Shown here: piece after piece, positions 24,580-37,549 of the stretch
How the letters are laid out: every line of letters starts with the position of its first letter
How positions within the stretch are numbered: the first letter of the stretch is position 1
Source of the DNA: Proteles cristata cristata
Lineage: Eukaryota; Chordata; Mammalia; Carnivora; Hyaenidae
DNA: 64,000 bases
Reading direction: 5' to 3'
Assembly (NCBI GenBank): GCA_017311185.1
Contig: JAESUZ010001754.1
Span: forward strand, 420,272-484,271
The notes under the pieces: generated by a model
Told to the model about the DNA's origin: nothing
Databases searched by the model: none
The model's input: only the letters and a program-made list of their open reading frames with translations
Made by a program: the position numbers and the translations under genes

Positions 24580-24715
24580 CTACAGCCTTGTTGAGCAGAG
24601 CATTATAATCACAGTACAGGTGAGGACTCAGGGATCAGAGAGAGACAGTGATTTGTCCCAGGTCACACTGCTGGTAAGTGACAGAACTGGGCCTCCAATG
24701 CTCAGCTCCTTCACC
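24580..24715 (-). repeat. MIR SINE fragment
   Basis: GGTGAGGACTCAGGGATCAG, TTGTCCCAGGTCACACTGCT, GGTAAGTGACAGAACTGGGC. Confidence 0.85.
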
Positions 24716-24852
24716 TTAATTTGGGAGGGGATGGAAATGCATGATGGGGGAAACAACATTCTGGTGTAAGGAGAGTATTATTATACCTTGACTGCTTATA
24801 GAAGTTTCTTTAGCGCCTTCCCACTGGTGAACTTCTCTGCAAACATACTCTC

Positions 24853-25083
24853 TTTTTAAAAAAAAATTTTTTTTTTTAGTTTATTTATTTTTGAGCGAGA
24901 GAGAGAGAGAGCATGAGTCAGGGGGAGGGGGGCAGAGAGAGACTGGAAGAGAGAGCATCCCAAGCAGGCTCTGCACTTTCAGAGCAGAGCCTGACACGAG
25001 GCTTGATCCCACCAACTGCAAGTTCAGGACCTGAGCTGAAACCCAGAATCAGATGCTCCACCGACCGAGCCACTCGGGGGCCC
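24853..25083 (-). repeat. SINEC_Fc-type SINE, diverged
   Basis: Reverse SINE with AGCATCCCAAGCAGGCTCTG and decayed head GAGCCACTCGGGGGCCCC. Confidence 0.9.
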
Positions 25084-25515
25084 CTGAGAACAGACTCTTT
25101 GATATGAGAGCGGGTCGGCTGCTGTGAGAAAGCCCTCCACCTCTCCCGATATTTGGTGTGCCCATCAGTTTCCCAAATTAACGGGGACTTCCTCTGTGGA
25201 CATGAAAAACCCCCAGGCCTGAAACGGGGCAATAATAGCAATGAACGAAGCCAGTTTTTGCAAAGGGCCTCAGCTTTCGAGGTAAACAGGCAAAGGTGAT
25301 CGTGTATTTTACGTTTTCGAATACCTGCTCTCGCCATGCTCTGTTGGGCTTCGCCTCACTTGCTGGCTTCCTTCAGAACGACCCCGCAGGCCCCTTCTGT
25401 AACTTTCCCTTCGCTTTCAGGTATTAAACAGAATAATTTCATTTTGGTTATGAAGACTCCACCCGGTTTGTTTTAAAACGTCAACCTCACGCGGAGCTCG
25501 GGCTCCCCTCTGGGG

Positions 25516-25600
25516 TTGTGTGTGTGTAAGTGTGCGTGCATGGCCGTGCGTGTATTCCCATGCGTGTGCGTGTGCATATGTGCTTGTGTGTGGTGTAGGT
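25516..25600. repeat. TG-rich microsatellite, imperfect
   Basis: Alternating TG/CG/CA-rich run with several interruptions. Confidence 0.8.
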
Positions 25601-25977
25601 GCATCGGGGCTGGGAGAAAGTCGCCTCCTCACACGACTGCGTCCTGTAAGTGGGCTGTGCCCATCTGGGTGATTCAGACCCACTGTGCCCCCTGCAGCCG
25701 GTCCCGTGTTGGAGATGGTGGGTTTGCTACACCTCTGCCCCTTGGTTTTGTCTGTATTTCTGTCCAGCGCACGGCAGCTGCGGGCACCCTCTGTGGGGCC
25801 AGTGCCTGAAGGCAGGCTCTCTGGGGAGGAGGTGCTGGTCCATGTGACTCAGGCTCAAACTCCACCTCCTTCTCAGCTCGCGATCGAGTGGGGGTCTGCT
25901 CACAGCTCCGACTCCTAAGGACCCTGATCTTGGCAGTGGGCCAGGATGTTGACTTAAGCCCTGAGTTTCTTAAAGAC

Positions 25978-26171
25978 TTTTTTTTTAATGTTCATTTATT
26001 TGGAGGGAGAGAGAGTGTGAGTGCACAAGCAGGGAGAGGGGCAGAGAGAGAGGAGAGGGACAATCCCAAGCAGGCTCCAACATGGGGTCTCGATCCCACA
26101 AACCATGAGATCATGAGCTGAGCTGAAATCAAGAGTCAGATGCTTAGCCGACTGAGCCCCTCCAGGTACCC
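25978..26171 (-). repeat. SINEC_Fc-type SINE, diverged
   Basis: Reverse SINE, internally shortened, head GAGCCCCTCCAGGTACCCC. Confidence 0.88.
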
Positions 26172-26534
26172 CAAGCCCTGAATTTTGGGAAAGTCACGAG
26201 TCCTTGCTACATCAAGCAGTGGGCATCCTCCTCTCTGCCCTCCATCTCCCCTGTCCCTTTCTGCACGCACCCTGGAAATCTCCCTGACTCAGGGAGAGGG
26301 CAGGGGAGGGGTGGTACGGGGCATTCCAGAGCTTGTGGAAGGGCGGCTGGAGCCACATTCCCTCCAAGACGTGCACATGTCACTGGTAAGTGCGGTCCAC
26401 CAGGCTGGGGTCTCCTGCCCCTGGCGCTGTGGGAAGTCCTAGGACTCTAAGAATCAGACCTTTGAGATGGTCCCGGAGAATTCGGTGACTTTGTTCTCTA
26501 CAGTGAACGTGGGAACTGAGGTCGTGGATGGCAC

Positions 26535-26735
26535 CAGGCACTGCTGGGGTCTTCAAGCCATTGTCTAGTGATGCTTCTCACGACCCTGGCGGCAGGTTTC
26601 ATTATCCCCATTTTATAGGAGAGGAGAGCAAGGCTCAGACATAGGCTGGCTTTGCTGGACGTGGCCAGACAGCACGTGGCAGACCCGGACGCGAATCTGG
26701 GTTGGCCCGTCTTCTAAGCCCGTGATGGGTGTGGG
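26535..26735 (-). repeat. MIR SINE
   Basis: TTATCCCCATTTTATAGGAG, AGCAAGGCTCAGACATAG and GACGCGAATCTGGGTTGGCC. Confidence 0.8.
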
Positions 26736-27801
26736 TTCTCTCCAGTCGCCCAGAATCGAGTCCTCATTCTAGGGTCACAGCACCCTGATTTCTTTGGGGA
26801 GCAATTACCTCTTCCCCATTGGGTACAGTCTTGGGGGCACCATCAGCTCAGGCGGCCCACCCCGTCTTAGACACCTGACCCAAACTCGACTCGTTGGACC
26901 CTTGGTCTGGAACAGAGAGATGCAGTGACAAACACCCTCCCTTCCTCCCCAGCAAAGCCACAAGCCATAAGGAACAGTCACAGCATGTTCACTCCTGCAC
27001 GGGTGCGAGAGCCGCTTGGGCTTCCGGACCCTGGACCTTCTGGAGTCGTGCCCCGTGCTCTGGCTCGCCCGTCGCTTCAGTGAGCTAGCCAGCATCCCCC
27101 CACCGGCCCCCTCCGCCCTGATTTGCTCCCGTCAGCCACAGGTGGTTTCCACTGCTGCGCTCAAACAGTCCTGTCCGGTGCCCTAAGCATGGCGTCCAGG
27201 GGGCCTGCTCTTTGCCTGATGGAAGTCCCTCTAGTCTCTGTGTCACAGGGACTTAGGACACGAGGAGCACTCAGGACGGGACCTGCCACTGGCTGGCACC
27301 CGGCAAGTAACCGTCGCCATCTGTTCTCTTCTTGGGCTGCGGGTCACCTCAGGGTCCAGGTGGGGCATGTGGCCACGCTTGGCCCTCCTGGGCCTCAGGC
27401 TATTGGAGACCCTCACGCAGCCTCCGCTGACAAGCCCTGGTTCGGTTCCGATGGGGCACATGTGCGTGTTGTGTCAGCCGGCCGCTTGCCATGCCGGCAC
27501 TGGCTGGCCGTGTTGTGGCTCGGCGGCGAGCACAGTCGGTAGGGGAGGGGCATGGGGGAGGGTGTGTTTGCGGGAAGCGGGCCCTGTTGTTGTCTGCCCT
27601 GTGTTCCGGGGGCGCCCGGCCTGGGGCGGGCCATCTTGTCCTGTGGGGGCCTCAGCAGGGAAAGGCCAGACTCACTGCCCTCCTCATCACCACTGTCATC
27701 CTCAGCGTTCTTAAGAACATCATTATTGTTCTGAGCACACACGGTGGGCCAGGCCCTTTGTGATTTAGGACCACCTTACTCACAAAAGCAATAGCAACAT
27801 A

Positions 27802-28028
27802 GGGGCACCTGGGTGGCTTAGTCGGTTAGGCGTCTGACTTTCACTTGGGTCATGATCTCACGGATCGTGGGTTTGAGCCCCGCGTCGGGCTGTGTGCTAA
27901 CTGCCAGTTCAGAGCCTGGAGCCTATTTCGGTCTGTGACTCCCTCTCTCTCTGACCCTCCCCTGCTCACGCTGTCTCTCTCTCTCTCTCTCTCCTAAAAA
28001 TAAATAAAACCTTAAAAAAAAAAAAAAA
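27802..28028 (+). repeat. SINEC_Fc-type SINE, younger subfamily
   Basis: GGGGCACCTGGGTGGCTTAG head, CTCTCTCCTAAAAATAAATA tail; duplication AAAGCAATAGCAACAT on both sides. Confidence 0.95.
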
Positions 28029-28439
28029 GCAATAGCAACATGCATTGCCATGGTTACTCTTCCTGGAACTCTTTGAGAGAGGCGTATGCCCATTTTATGG
28101 ATATGTAAGTTGAGGCAGGGGAATGTCACTGGGGACACGTGGGAAGTCCTCGGGTTCCACTGGGTGTGATTCTTTCAGAGTGACCATGGCTTCCTTCTCT
28201 TGATTTATACTTAAAGGCAGATACAGAAGAATTTGATTCTTGCATAGGCGGCAGTCTGACCCACAGGAGAAGCACACACATTCCTCCTGGTGAGGTGGTT
28301 TGGATCCTGCTCTGTGAAAACCATCCTGGCTCTGCGACCCTAGAGGGAACTTCACCTCCTCTCTGGGGCGCGCCTGCATCCTGGGGACAAGTGGCATGAC
28401 CCTCACCAATGCTCATCCAGTTTCCTGCCTCCTGTCAGA

Positions 28440-29420
28440 CCCCTGTCCCGAACTCCAGGCTCACACCTCCAGCAAGCTTCGCCCCTGCAGCTGGATGTGG
28501 GTGGACAGCTCAAACTCCACGGCCCTCGGCCCCCTGTCTTCTCCATCCCCCGGTCCAGCTCCTCCTGTAGCGCCTTCCACTTTGACTTCCAGGGCCACCA
28601 TGCCTCTCGTGCTCAATCCCAGAGCCCTGGAATCACCGCTGGCCCCTCTCCCTCCTTCAGCCCATGTCTAGCCCACTAGGAAATCCTATATTCACCATCA
28701 ATCATATCTCTCTGTTTTTGTCCTGGTTTGAACCACAATCCCATAGGACTCGGCTTATCAAACTGGCTTCCCAATTGGACTTCCTGCCACTAACCTTGCT
28801 CCACCTCCATCCGCTCCCACTACGAGGACTGAAATGATCCTTTTAAGACATAAGCCAGACTTTCTCACCTCTCTGCCTGAGCCTGGGTGGTGACTCCCCA
28901 TTTCACTCCAGCTCACCCAAAGGCATAAGGTAGCCCCTAGGGCCCCTCCTGACCTGGCCTCATATCTCACAGCTCTTCTCTGCCTGCACTGGTTGCCTTG
29001 CCATCCCCCAGCACACCTGGCACACTCCTGCCTCAGGGCCTTTGCACTGGCCACTCCCTCTTGCCCTGGGTATGCACACAGCTTACTCCCTCACTTCCTT
29101 TGAGCCTCTGCTCAACAGGCAGGCTCCTTCCTCCCCAGCCACCCTAAGGTTGCATCACCCACACCCAAAACTCCCGAGCACCTCACCCTGTCCTATCTTT
29201 TTTTTTTTTTTGGTTCATAGAAATGTATCATCTTCTGGCATCTTCTACAATTTACTTGAGGAGAATTAGCTTTGCTGTCTGTTGTCTGACTCCTGATACC
29301 AGTATGCTGGCTGTTCAGGGGTGTAGCTCTTTGCCTGTTTTGCTCACCCGCATGTCACAGGCTTCTGGTACACTGCCTGGCACATAGTGTACACTCTATG
29401 AATGGCGTTCTTATCACTTT
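28440..29420 (+). repeat. L2 LINE 3' region, long
   Basis: Nearly 1 kb of L2-type text: TCCTGACCTGGCCTCATATC, TGCCTCAGGGCCTTTGCACT and the terminal ACTGCCTGGCACATAGTGTA. Confidence 0.8.
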
Positions 29421-29494
29421 CCTCTGATCCTCGACTTTCTCCAGGAAATAGGGGCCCAGAGAGCACCAGTTCACCCCACTGTACTAGGTATTGT

Positions 29495-29704
29495 TTTTTT
29501 TTTTTTTAATTTATTTCTAGGAGAGAGAGAGACAGTGTGAGCAGGGGAGGGTCAGAGAGAGAGGGAGTCACAGACTGAAACAGGCTCCAGACTCTGAGCT
29601 GGCAGTCAGCACAGAGCCCGACGCGGGGCCCGAACCCACGAACCACGAGATCATGACCTAAGTGAAAGTCGGACGCTCAACCGACTAAGCCACCCAGGCA
29701 CCCC
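29495..29704 (-). repeat. SINEC_Fc-type SINE, younger subfamily
   Basis: Duplication TACTAGGTATTGTT on both sides; TTTATTTCTAGGAGAG variant; inserted near the 3' end of the L2 tract. Confidence 0.95.
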
Positions 29705-29744
29705 TTTACTAGGTATTGTTAAAATCCCCAGGAAACGAAAGATC

Positions 29745-30140
29745 CTCTGGGATAGGTGGCTGGCCTGGTGTCTGCTCCCCACTTCTAGGCTCATTCTGAT
29801 CTTGTTCACACCTTTAGGCCATATCATTGTTAAAGCCCTCTCAGGGCCCTGTGCTGTCATGCCTCAGGGCCTTTGCATATGCTGTGTCTCTTTCACCCTG
29901 TGGACTCCTGGGTGTCATTCAAAGCCCTGGTTAGGAGTTACCTCTTCCCTGAGGTCCTCCATGATACTCCCACCCTCCAAAGTCCTGAGAGACCCCTCCC
30001 TTTCTTCCTCTGAGTGACTCCTGTAACCTCATGTGCGTTTCTCAGTGTGTGGATCCCCTGTCGCACTGGGGCTCATCTGCATGTCCCTTCCGTCATCAGA
30101 CTGTGAGCTCCTTGAAGGTAGAGGACAGGCTCAGTGTCCC
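29745..30140 (+). repeat. L2 LINE 3' fragment
   Basis: GCCTCAGGGCCTTTGCATAT, CAGACTGTGAGCTCCTTGAA and GGTAGAGGACAGGCTCAGTG. Confidence 0.8.
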
Positions 30141-30645
30141 CAGCTAGCCTGGGGCCTGGGACCCAGCAGTTGCCTCGCTGATGTGTGTTTGCTGCGGACG
30201 ACAGAGCAAATGCAACACAAGTCAGGACACAACAGACTGCCCCGAACACCATTTCAAGGTCACTGGCTGGCAGGGAACAAACAGTGTCTTATTATTTGAT
30301 CATTTATTTATACTCTATTTTCAACGAGGATTTGAGGCAGCCTGGGATGAAAGGCACAGATGCGATGAAAACAAAGCCCTGTGTCTTGAACGCCTTCCCT
30401 CTCTTTCCACCATCAGCTCTTCCTCCCTGGCCTATAACATCCCCGAGTCTCTGTTCTCTTAACAACAGCACCCCAACCGTCCACAGCTCTTTGTCCCTGG
30501 TGTGGCCAATGTCTCAAGCCCGGTCTTCGATGCCTGTCCCCCTCATACTCAGGTGACCAGCTCCTAGTCAGGATGGTTTCGGACACACAGACCTGGGTCA
30601 TGTGAGCCCCGGTGGGACCAGACCTATCGCAGCCACACTCTCTCT

Positions 30646-30857
30646 CTTTTTTTTAATGTTTTATTTATTTCTAGGAGAGAGAGAGAGACAGCGTGAACAG
30701 GGGAGGGTCAGAGAGAAGTCACAGACTCTGAAACAGGCTCCAGGCTCTGAGCTGGCAATCAGCACAGAGCCTGACGCGGGGCTCTAACCCACGAACCGCG
30801 AGATCATGACCTAAGCGAAAGTTGGACGCTCAACCGACTAAGCCACCCAGGCGCCCC
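30646..30857 (-). repeat. SINEC_Fc-type SINE, younger subfamily
   Basis: Duplication CGCAGCCACACTCT on both sides; TTTATTTCTAGGAGAG variant. Confidence 0.95.
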
Positions 30858-31887
30858 CGCAGCCACACTCTTGATATTTCCTTCTATGGGTTGGCGTCTC
30901 CTCCCCAACCCCCCTCATAGATAGATGGCCTTCCTCTGTCTATCCCATAAACAGCTGTCCCCCCAGGACCCCCTCCCGAGCCCCTCTCCTCCACACTGCA
31001 TACTCTTACATACTTCCAATGTTCCAATGACCGTGGTGACCACTGAGATTTGTTAGGATCGTTCTAGAAACAGATGCCTCCCCTCTCCCCCACCTCAGTG
31101 GCTGAGCACAGTGTTTCTTTTTCACCTGCATAAAGTCCATTCAGCAGCAAGAGAGGGGAGGGGGCTCTGCTCTCTCTGTTCACCCAGGAATGCAGGCCCC
31201 TTTCACTTGCTTGCCATTGACCCTGGCTCTGTGCTGCGGGAGGAATGCGCTTCTGGACAGGACGGGGGGATGAGGCAGTGTCGTGAACAATAACGCGGGG
31301 TAGAGGGGTAGAGCACAGGGCGAGTCAGGCGACCCTGAGTCCTTGACCCAGCCTGTCTACTTGGTGTTCCCACCACTGGGCACAGTCACTCTGTCACTCC
31401 GAGCACTGGTTTTCTTTGCCCAGAGGAATGTGCCCGTCACCTTTAGACTGTTAGGAGGTCCCCTGAAGGCATGGACTCTTCTGATAAGGAAGCCCTCTGT
31501 GGGGTGATGGGCTCCCTGCCCCACCCCGACACATACATCTCTTGGCCCTCGGAGAGACCTGCCAGCTGGCCGAGCCCAGGAGTCGGGCATGTAGGAAGAA
31601 GGAATCAAGATCCAGCCGTGGGTGGTTTGCTGCCTGGGGACGGTGCGGGGACGTCCCGGCCAGAGGGCAGCTGTGTGCCTGGCTCGTCCTTTATAAATTC
31701 GTGGCAGAGTGTGGGGACCCACCCAGAGGCCTGAGTCAGCTTCCGGCCGGCACTCAGAACCTGTGCTGAGGTGCAGCATGGCTGATTGTCAAATCCATCA
31801 CCCTGGGTCAATGGCATGCCAGCAGGCATATGTCACTGGCTCTTGAAGCCAGACAGGCTGGACCCTCTGTCCTCTTTAAGGAAGGGG

Positions 31888-32040
31888 GCGCTGACATTGA
31901 TGGAGCACCTACTGGGTGCCAGACATTCTCCTAAGTGTCTTACATCTGCATTCACTGAATTCTCCCAGGAGCCCCGGAAGGAGGGGTGGGTCGTTACCCC
32001 CATTCACAGGCTCAGACACCAGAACTTGGGAACCGCAGGA
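31888..32040 (-). repeat. MIR SINE
   Basis: GAGCACCTACTGGGTGCCAG, TCTCCTAAGTGTCTTACATC and CCCCCATTCACAGGCTCAGA. Confidence 0.85.
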
Positions 32041-32189
32041 AAAACATGGTGATGAGGAGGCTTCCCAGAGAGCGAATGTTTCCAAGGTGCAGTGGCTTAG
32101 TTTTGAGCAAGAGCTTAGCAAACTGTCAAGGTCTGTTCTTCAAGTTTTCATCTCCTGCTTAGATGTTTCTTAGGGGTTTCCCCTGTTTA

Positions 32190-32775
32190 CTCTTACTCCT
32201 TCCTCTGCTGTCTCTTCTCTGCATGGCAGCCAGAGGGACTTTTCTGGGGGAAACAGAATCAATTCATGTCACATCCTTGCTGAAAATCTTCCGGTGGGCT
32301 CACATGTATTCCAGGAACCCTGAATAATCTGGCTCTGCCTATCTCCCTGGCTCCCACTACTTGCCCCTTGCCTTTAGCTGTCCCTTCAGCCCCATTGGCC
32401 TCCTTTCTGTTGCTTCACCAAACTATGCTCTCTCCTGCCCCAGGGCCTTTGCACACGCCATGTCTATCCCTGGAATGTGCTTTTCTCACGCTCTTGGCCT
32501 GGGCAACACCGCGCCTCCTTCAGATTCCTGTGGAAAGCCTCTGCTCTCAGGGAGGTTTCTCTCTGCTGTCTTTACCTAAATTAGGCTCCTTACAAGGAAG
32601 GTTTTCTCTTCTTGTAATGCTCTGAATGCTTCCTTCGCCTCGCACAGTCCGTCACTGGCATTTTACTTGTGCGTGTGGGCTTTGTTTTGTTTTGTTTTGA
32701 TGTCTGTCTCCCTCACAGAATGTGAACTCCGTGGGGACAGGCGCCTCTGCCCGCCACCGCGGTGCCTGGCACAGA
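32190..32775 (+). repeat. L2 LINE 3' region
   Basis: GCCCCAGGGCCTTTGCACAC, CCTGGAATGTGCTTTTCTCA and ACAGAATGTGAACTCCGTGG in order. Confidence 0.8.
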
Positions 32776-33044
32776 AGCCCACATGACACTTTGCACTGAA
32801 CAGACAGAAAAGCTTCCGGGCTGTTTCCCCGGGGCCACCCGCAGCGGCTGTGCCCCGTCCCGTGCTAGGAAGTCTGAGTGTGAGCAAGAGTCTGGCCCAG
32901 ATGAAGTCCAGAGCCCTTTTCCCGCTTCGGATCTCATTTAACCCTCCTGACATGTAAGCTTTGATTTCCTCGTCTGTCAAATGAAGAGCTGGGTTGGAGA
33001 GTTCGATGTGACAATAGATGGAAGCATCCAGCACAGCGAAGGTA

Positions 33045-33190
33045 TTTTAAAGACGCTGCTCCGTCCCCATTTTACAAACGGCCTCAGTCCCTCTGGTACC
33101 GGTATTTCTCCCATTTTGCAGATGAAGACGCTGAGGACCAGAGAGGTTTAGCAGTGAGCCCAAGAGCACAGCGGCAGAGCTGGGCACAAG
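33045..33190 (-). repeat. MIR SINE fragment
   Basis: CCCATTTTGCAGATGAAGAC, GACCAGAGAGGTTTAGCAGT and GAGCACAGCGGCAGAGCTGG. Confidence 0.8.
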
Positions 33191-34172
33191 ATGGGTCTCC
33201 TGCGTGTTGTGTGAGATCAGCCTGCCTCGTCCACCTGCCAGCCCCCAATTCCAAGATCCTCCCTGCGTGGCCAGGTGCCAGACAGGCCCCAAGGAGAAGC
33301 AGGAGGTGCCTCACTTACCCGGGGCCTCTGGTCTCAGAAGAGCACCCGGACACCTCTCTCTCCCGTCACCTCCCGAGTCCCCTCCGCACAGCATCCCAAG
33401 ATGGGACTTGGCCACCTTTGCAGAGCCAGCCCCAGGGGAGGGTGTCCCCTCCCCGGGATCACCGGGACACTGCTCGCCGACCTACATTCCTCTCCGGTGC
33501 CATTTGCCGGCTCCGTCCCCTTGCACCCAGCACGCAACCCCACCCTGCACAAACGCCTCCATCCAGCCAAGGACGTGGTAAAAATAAAATGATCACAACC
33601 TGGCCCTCTGGGAACCTTGGCTTTACAGCGTGTCCCGCTCTGCAGAGGGGGGTAGGGGGAGGCATTCACAACCCAGTTTGCAGCCGAGGAGGAGGAGCCA
33701 ATGCAGGGGGGCGTTGGCAGGGGAGGGCTGGGTGGCCAGACAGGAAGCAAGTTCAGGCTGGCGGGTGGGGGCGGGGGGCTTTGAGGGGGGCAGCCTCTGC
33801 GGGGGGCATGGACCCGAGCCCCAGAGCCGGCAGGTGCAGCCCCGGAGGCGGCTCCCACAGGGTCTCCCAGGGTGCCATCTGCCTGCTCCGCCCCCAGACG
33901 GCAGTAGAGGGGGCCCCGTTGCCCCCCAAAGGCCTGGGCTGCTCCGGGTCACTGATGAGGCACCTTCAGCCCCCTCTGAGGTCTCAATGAAACGTTTTAT
34001 GCTCACACCTTGAATTCACCTTAAAGTCATAGGTCACTGCCCTGAAAGTGTCCCCACTTACATCTTTGCCTGGATGTCATTTCCTCTTGTGGATGGTTTT
34101 CGGGAAAACGCGTCAAGCCCTGCAAGTCCTGGCTCGGTTACATTTGACGGTCTGTTCTTTGACTTCTCTCTC

Positions 34173-34390
34173 TTTTTTTTTTTTTAATTTATTTATTTCT
34201 AGGAGAGAGAGAGAGAGACAGCGTGAGCAGGGGAGGGTCAGAGAGAGAGGGAGTCACAGACTGAAACAGGCTCCAGGCTCTGAGCGGGCAATCAGCACAG
34301 AGCCCGACGCGGGGCTCGAACCCACGAACCGCGAGATCATGACCTAAGCGAAAGTCGGACGCTTAACCGACTAAGCCACCCAGACGCCCC
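34173..34390 (-). repeat. SINEC_Fc-type SINE, younger subfamily
   Basis: Duplication TGTTCTTTGACTTCTCT on both sides and nearly intact body, a relatively recent insertion. Confidence 0.96.
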
Positions 34391-35054
34391 TGTTCTTTGA
34401 CTTCTCTTAAGGACAGAGGCAGGATTTGCACCCGGGACTCTGTGTTCTCAAAGCCCCCCCTCTTACTGAGGGCCTCTGTTGCCTCTGCAGTGGAGCGAGT
34501 GGGGATTTCAGTAAGTCCTGAAGGAGGGGTGGGGGCTGCTGAAGCAGGAGTGGGGAGGGAGGGCGTCCAGGAGGGTCTGCTGTATGGACCACACCACGGA
34601 AATGGAACATGGAGGGAAGCGCAGGTGGGGAGGGCACGGCACTTCGATCCCTCTTTCGTGCCTCATCTCGTGCCTTATCCACTCCACCCACCACCGCCTT
34701 TTCTGTCCCTCGTGTAGCACCGGCTTCTAGATCTTCCACACTACCTTCCACTCCTCCGTCGGCCGGCTCACGGAGCTCCCGCCCTCCCTAAGAATGCCCT
34801 TCCTCATCTCGCCCACCTGGACTGTGTCTTACTTACTCGCCCAGGATGAATGCCACCTCCTCCAGGAAGACTTCCATATAGGATATGCTAACTGTTAGGA
34901 AAACACCCCAGCGCCACAGCGGCTTAACCAAGGAAGCTTTTTTCTCACTGAGCATGCAGTCGAGTGAAAGCAGGCTGGGTTGAGGTGGGTGGGCTCTGCT
35001 CACAGTTATGGGGGGCTCTGTTTCCCCTGTGCAGCGGCTCCACCGTCCTCTAGG

Positions 35055-35235
35055 ACAAAGCTTGGCAAACTATGATCTGTGTTTGTAAATAAAGTTTTAT
35101 TGGGACGCAGCCATGCCCAGGTAGTGACATGTCCCCTAAGGCCGTTCTAATGCTGCCGTGGCAGCCGCATTGAGAAGCTGAGACAGAGAACTGTGGCCAT
35201 AAAATGAGAATATTACCCTCTGGCCTCTCGGGAAA
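35055..35235 (-). repeat. DNA-transposon fossil (hAT/Charlie-like MER element)
   Basis: Contains GGCAAACTATGATCTGTGTT, AATAAAGTTTTATTGGGACG and a closing TATTACCCTCTGGCCTCTCG, the text of a common non-autonomous mammalian element. The family name is not certain. Confidence 0.55.
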
Positions 35236-35899
35236 ACATCTGCTGTCCTTGCTGTAAGGCTCTGGAGGCCTAGGGACAGACAGTGGGGAGGTTTCTACGG
35301 GCCAGGCTGTGTGTCGTCTGTTCCCGCTTTCCTCTGGGGACAGCTGGCCACATGACCCCACCGCGCTGCAGGGAGCTAGGAAATGTATTCTTCCTGGTGC
35401 CTGGGAGGGAGGTGAAGCAGGGTCTGGTAAGCACAGAGCCTCGTCCTTCCGCACCTCTGCTCCTTGGCTTTGAGCCTCTCTCCCCTCCCCCCGCCTCCCT
35501 GCACACATGCCCCCCCCCACCCCACTCCCCGGCCTGGGATGGGTAGCCCTGTATCTGTGAAGGCTGAGACTGAGCCTGTCTTGTTTATCACTGTGTGGCC
35601 CAAGCTCAGCGCAGAAGAGGTGTTCTAGAAACAGTATTGCAGAAAGGAAGGAATTGGCCTGTATGTGTGCTCCGGGCCTGTAAGTACCCTGGCTCTGGCC
35701 CCAACGTCCCTGGACACGCTCATTCGGCCCCCGGTTCCCCCACCCCACCACCCCCGCCGCTGCCAGATTCCAGTCTCTGGCTGGTTTCTTTGCAGGCATC
35801 GCCTGTGTGGTGACAGCACTCCAGGCCCTGGGCAGGGCTTTGTGAACAAAGCCGTGTCCTCAGGGCGCTCACAGTCCAGAGGGAGAGACAGGCAGCGGC

Positions 35900-36130
35900 A
35901 GAGAACCACACGATCGTGCCAGTAAATCTAAAATGACATTGGTGATCACGTGCTCTGAAAGAAAGGGCTGGAGCAGCTGCTGCGAGCACAGCCAGGGAGA
36001 GGTGATCTAATCCGTGATTCAGGGAGGGCTTCCCCGAGGAGGTGATGTCTGGGCTGCTACCTGAAGCACACGCCGACGACGTGAAGCAGGTGGAGGGAAG
36101 ACGGCAGGGGGAGGAGCCTGGGGAAAGGCC
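35900..36130. repeat. Ancient mammalian repeat, family not assigned
   Basis: Same text type as at 6.1 and 11.1 kb: GTGCTCTGAAAGAAAGGGCT, GAGGAGGTGATGTCTGGGCT. Confidence 0.4.
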
Positions 36131-36174
36131 AGGTCAGGGAGAACTTGACCTCCCCCAGGACCACAGCGACATCA

Positions 36175-36320
36175 TTAATGTTACTATGGCTCAGCTCACA
36201 GAACGCTTGGATGCGACAGACCCCGGATTAAGCTCTTTACGTGTATTATGTCAGTTAATCTGCATGATGCTATGAGAAAGGTACTCGCCAGAGCGCAGGC
36301 TGTTAACGTCCAGCCCACAC
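36175..36320 (-). repeat. MIR SINE fragment
   Basis: AAGCTCTTTACGTGTATTAT and GTCAGTTAATCTGCATGATG, the 3' half of a reverse MIR. Confidence 0.6.
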
Positions 36321-36671
36321 TCCTGTCCGCCCCAGAGGTGCCGCCTGGGAGGGGCGGGCTGGAAGGGCCAGGGGGTCCACACTATTTCCCTCGAGTGCCC
36401 TTGGCAATGACACATGAGAGTCGGGGCACAAACGTCCCAGCTGCCTCGCCCCTGGGTGGGGAATTCCAGGGCAGCCCTGACGTCGCCTCTTGCAGGTGTC
36501 CTGCTCATAGGGAGCCCCTGCTGCCCACAGGAGTAGCCCTCCCACCCCCAAGCCACACTTCGTTGGCTTTTGTCCCTCCTGTCTGTGCTCCTGGGGTCAC
36601 CTCCAAAAGAACTACTTCCTCCTGAACACTTATCTCCGGGGCTGTTTTTGGAGTAAGCAAAGCAAAGACAC

Positions 36672-36895
36672 TTTTTTAATTTTTATAAAAATTTTTAATG
36701 TTTATTTATTTTTGAGATAGAGACAGAGTGCGAGCAGGGGAGGGGCGGGGAGAGAGGGAGCCACAGAATCCGAAGCAGGCTCTGGGCTCTGAGCTGTCAG
36801 CACAGAGCCCAACGCGGGGCTCGAACCCATAAATAGCAAGGTCATACCCTGAGCCAAAGATGGAGGCTCAACCGACTGAGCCACCCTGGTGCCCC
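36672..36895 (-). repeat. SINEC_Fc-type SINE
   Basis: Reverse SINE with TTTATTTATTTTTGAGATAG and GAGCCACCCTGGTGCCCC. Confidence 0.93.
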
Positions 36896-37006
36896 CAAAC
36901 TAAGACACTATTAAGTATCCCATTTAACAGATGAGGGCACTGAGGTACAAAGGAGCTAAGTAATCACAGAACTGATGGAGGGCCTTTGAAGACACAAAGC
37001 ACCAAC

Positions 37007-37050
37007 TGTGTGTAGGTGTGTGTGTGCGCGTGCATGTGTGTGTGTGTGGG
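37007..37050. repeat. TG microsatellite, imperfect
   Basis: About 20 TG-like units with GCGC and CA interruptions. Confidence 0.85.
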
Positions 37051-37549
37051 CATGATGCAGCAGCGGAGGACGGGGAGGTGTGTGCATGGCCAGGACAAGG
37101 TTTCTGGGTCATTGGCTTAGAGGCACGAAGGAGGCCATCGAAGGGCTTTATGCAGATGGGTGACCTGTTCTGATGGATGCTGGGACAGCGTCACCGCGGT
37201 GACAGAGGCAAACCCAGTTTAGAGGAGTTTGGGCACTTGCAAGGAGATGGCTGGCAGTCACTGGGGGTGCCCTGGGGACCCGCCACTGAGCTCATCCACT
37301 GGTCCCTGGAGCTCTGTGGGGGACCCTGAAAGCCAGAGAGGGTCTGGGCGTCAGAGGGGCCGGCTTCCCTGCAGTCGGCCCACAGGTCATCTCAGAAGGG
37401 GGGACACAGACTCGGTGTCTAGGCTGCTCACCCCCCACCCCTTTCCTGCTCTCTTAGGCCCCGGGGTCCCCCACGCCTGCCCCCTGCCCTGAGACCTCCA
37501 TTAAGGAGGGTCTGTGTCCAGAGCCCCAGCACCCCCCGCAGCCCAGCTG

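Noticed and set aside
33154..33990. Plus-strand ORF of 278 codons
   Set aside because: It begins in a MIR tail; GC-rich sequence with several frames open at once; Pro/Gly/Arg-rich translation without known motifs.
35050..35799. Minus-strand ORF of 249 codons
   Set aside because: It includes a DNA-transposon fossil at its C-terminal end and has no recognisable domain.
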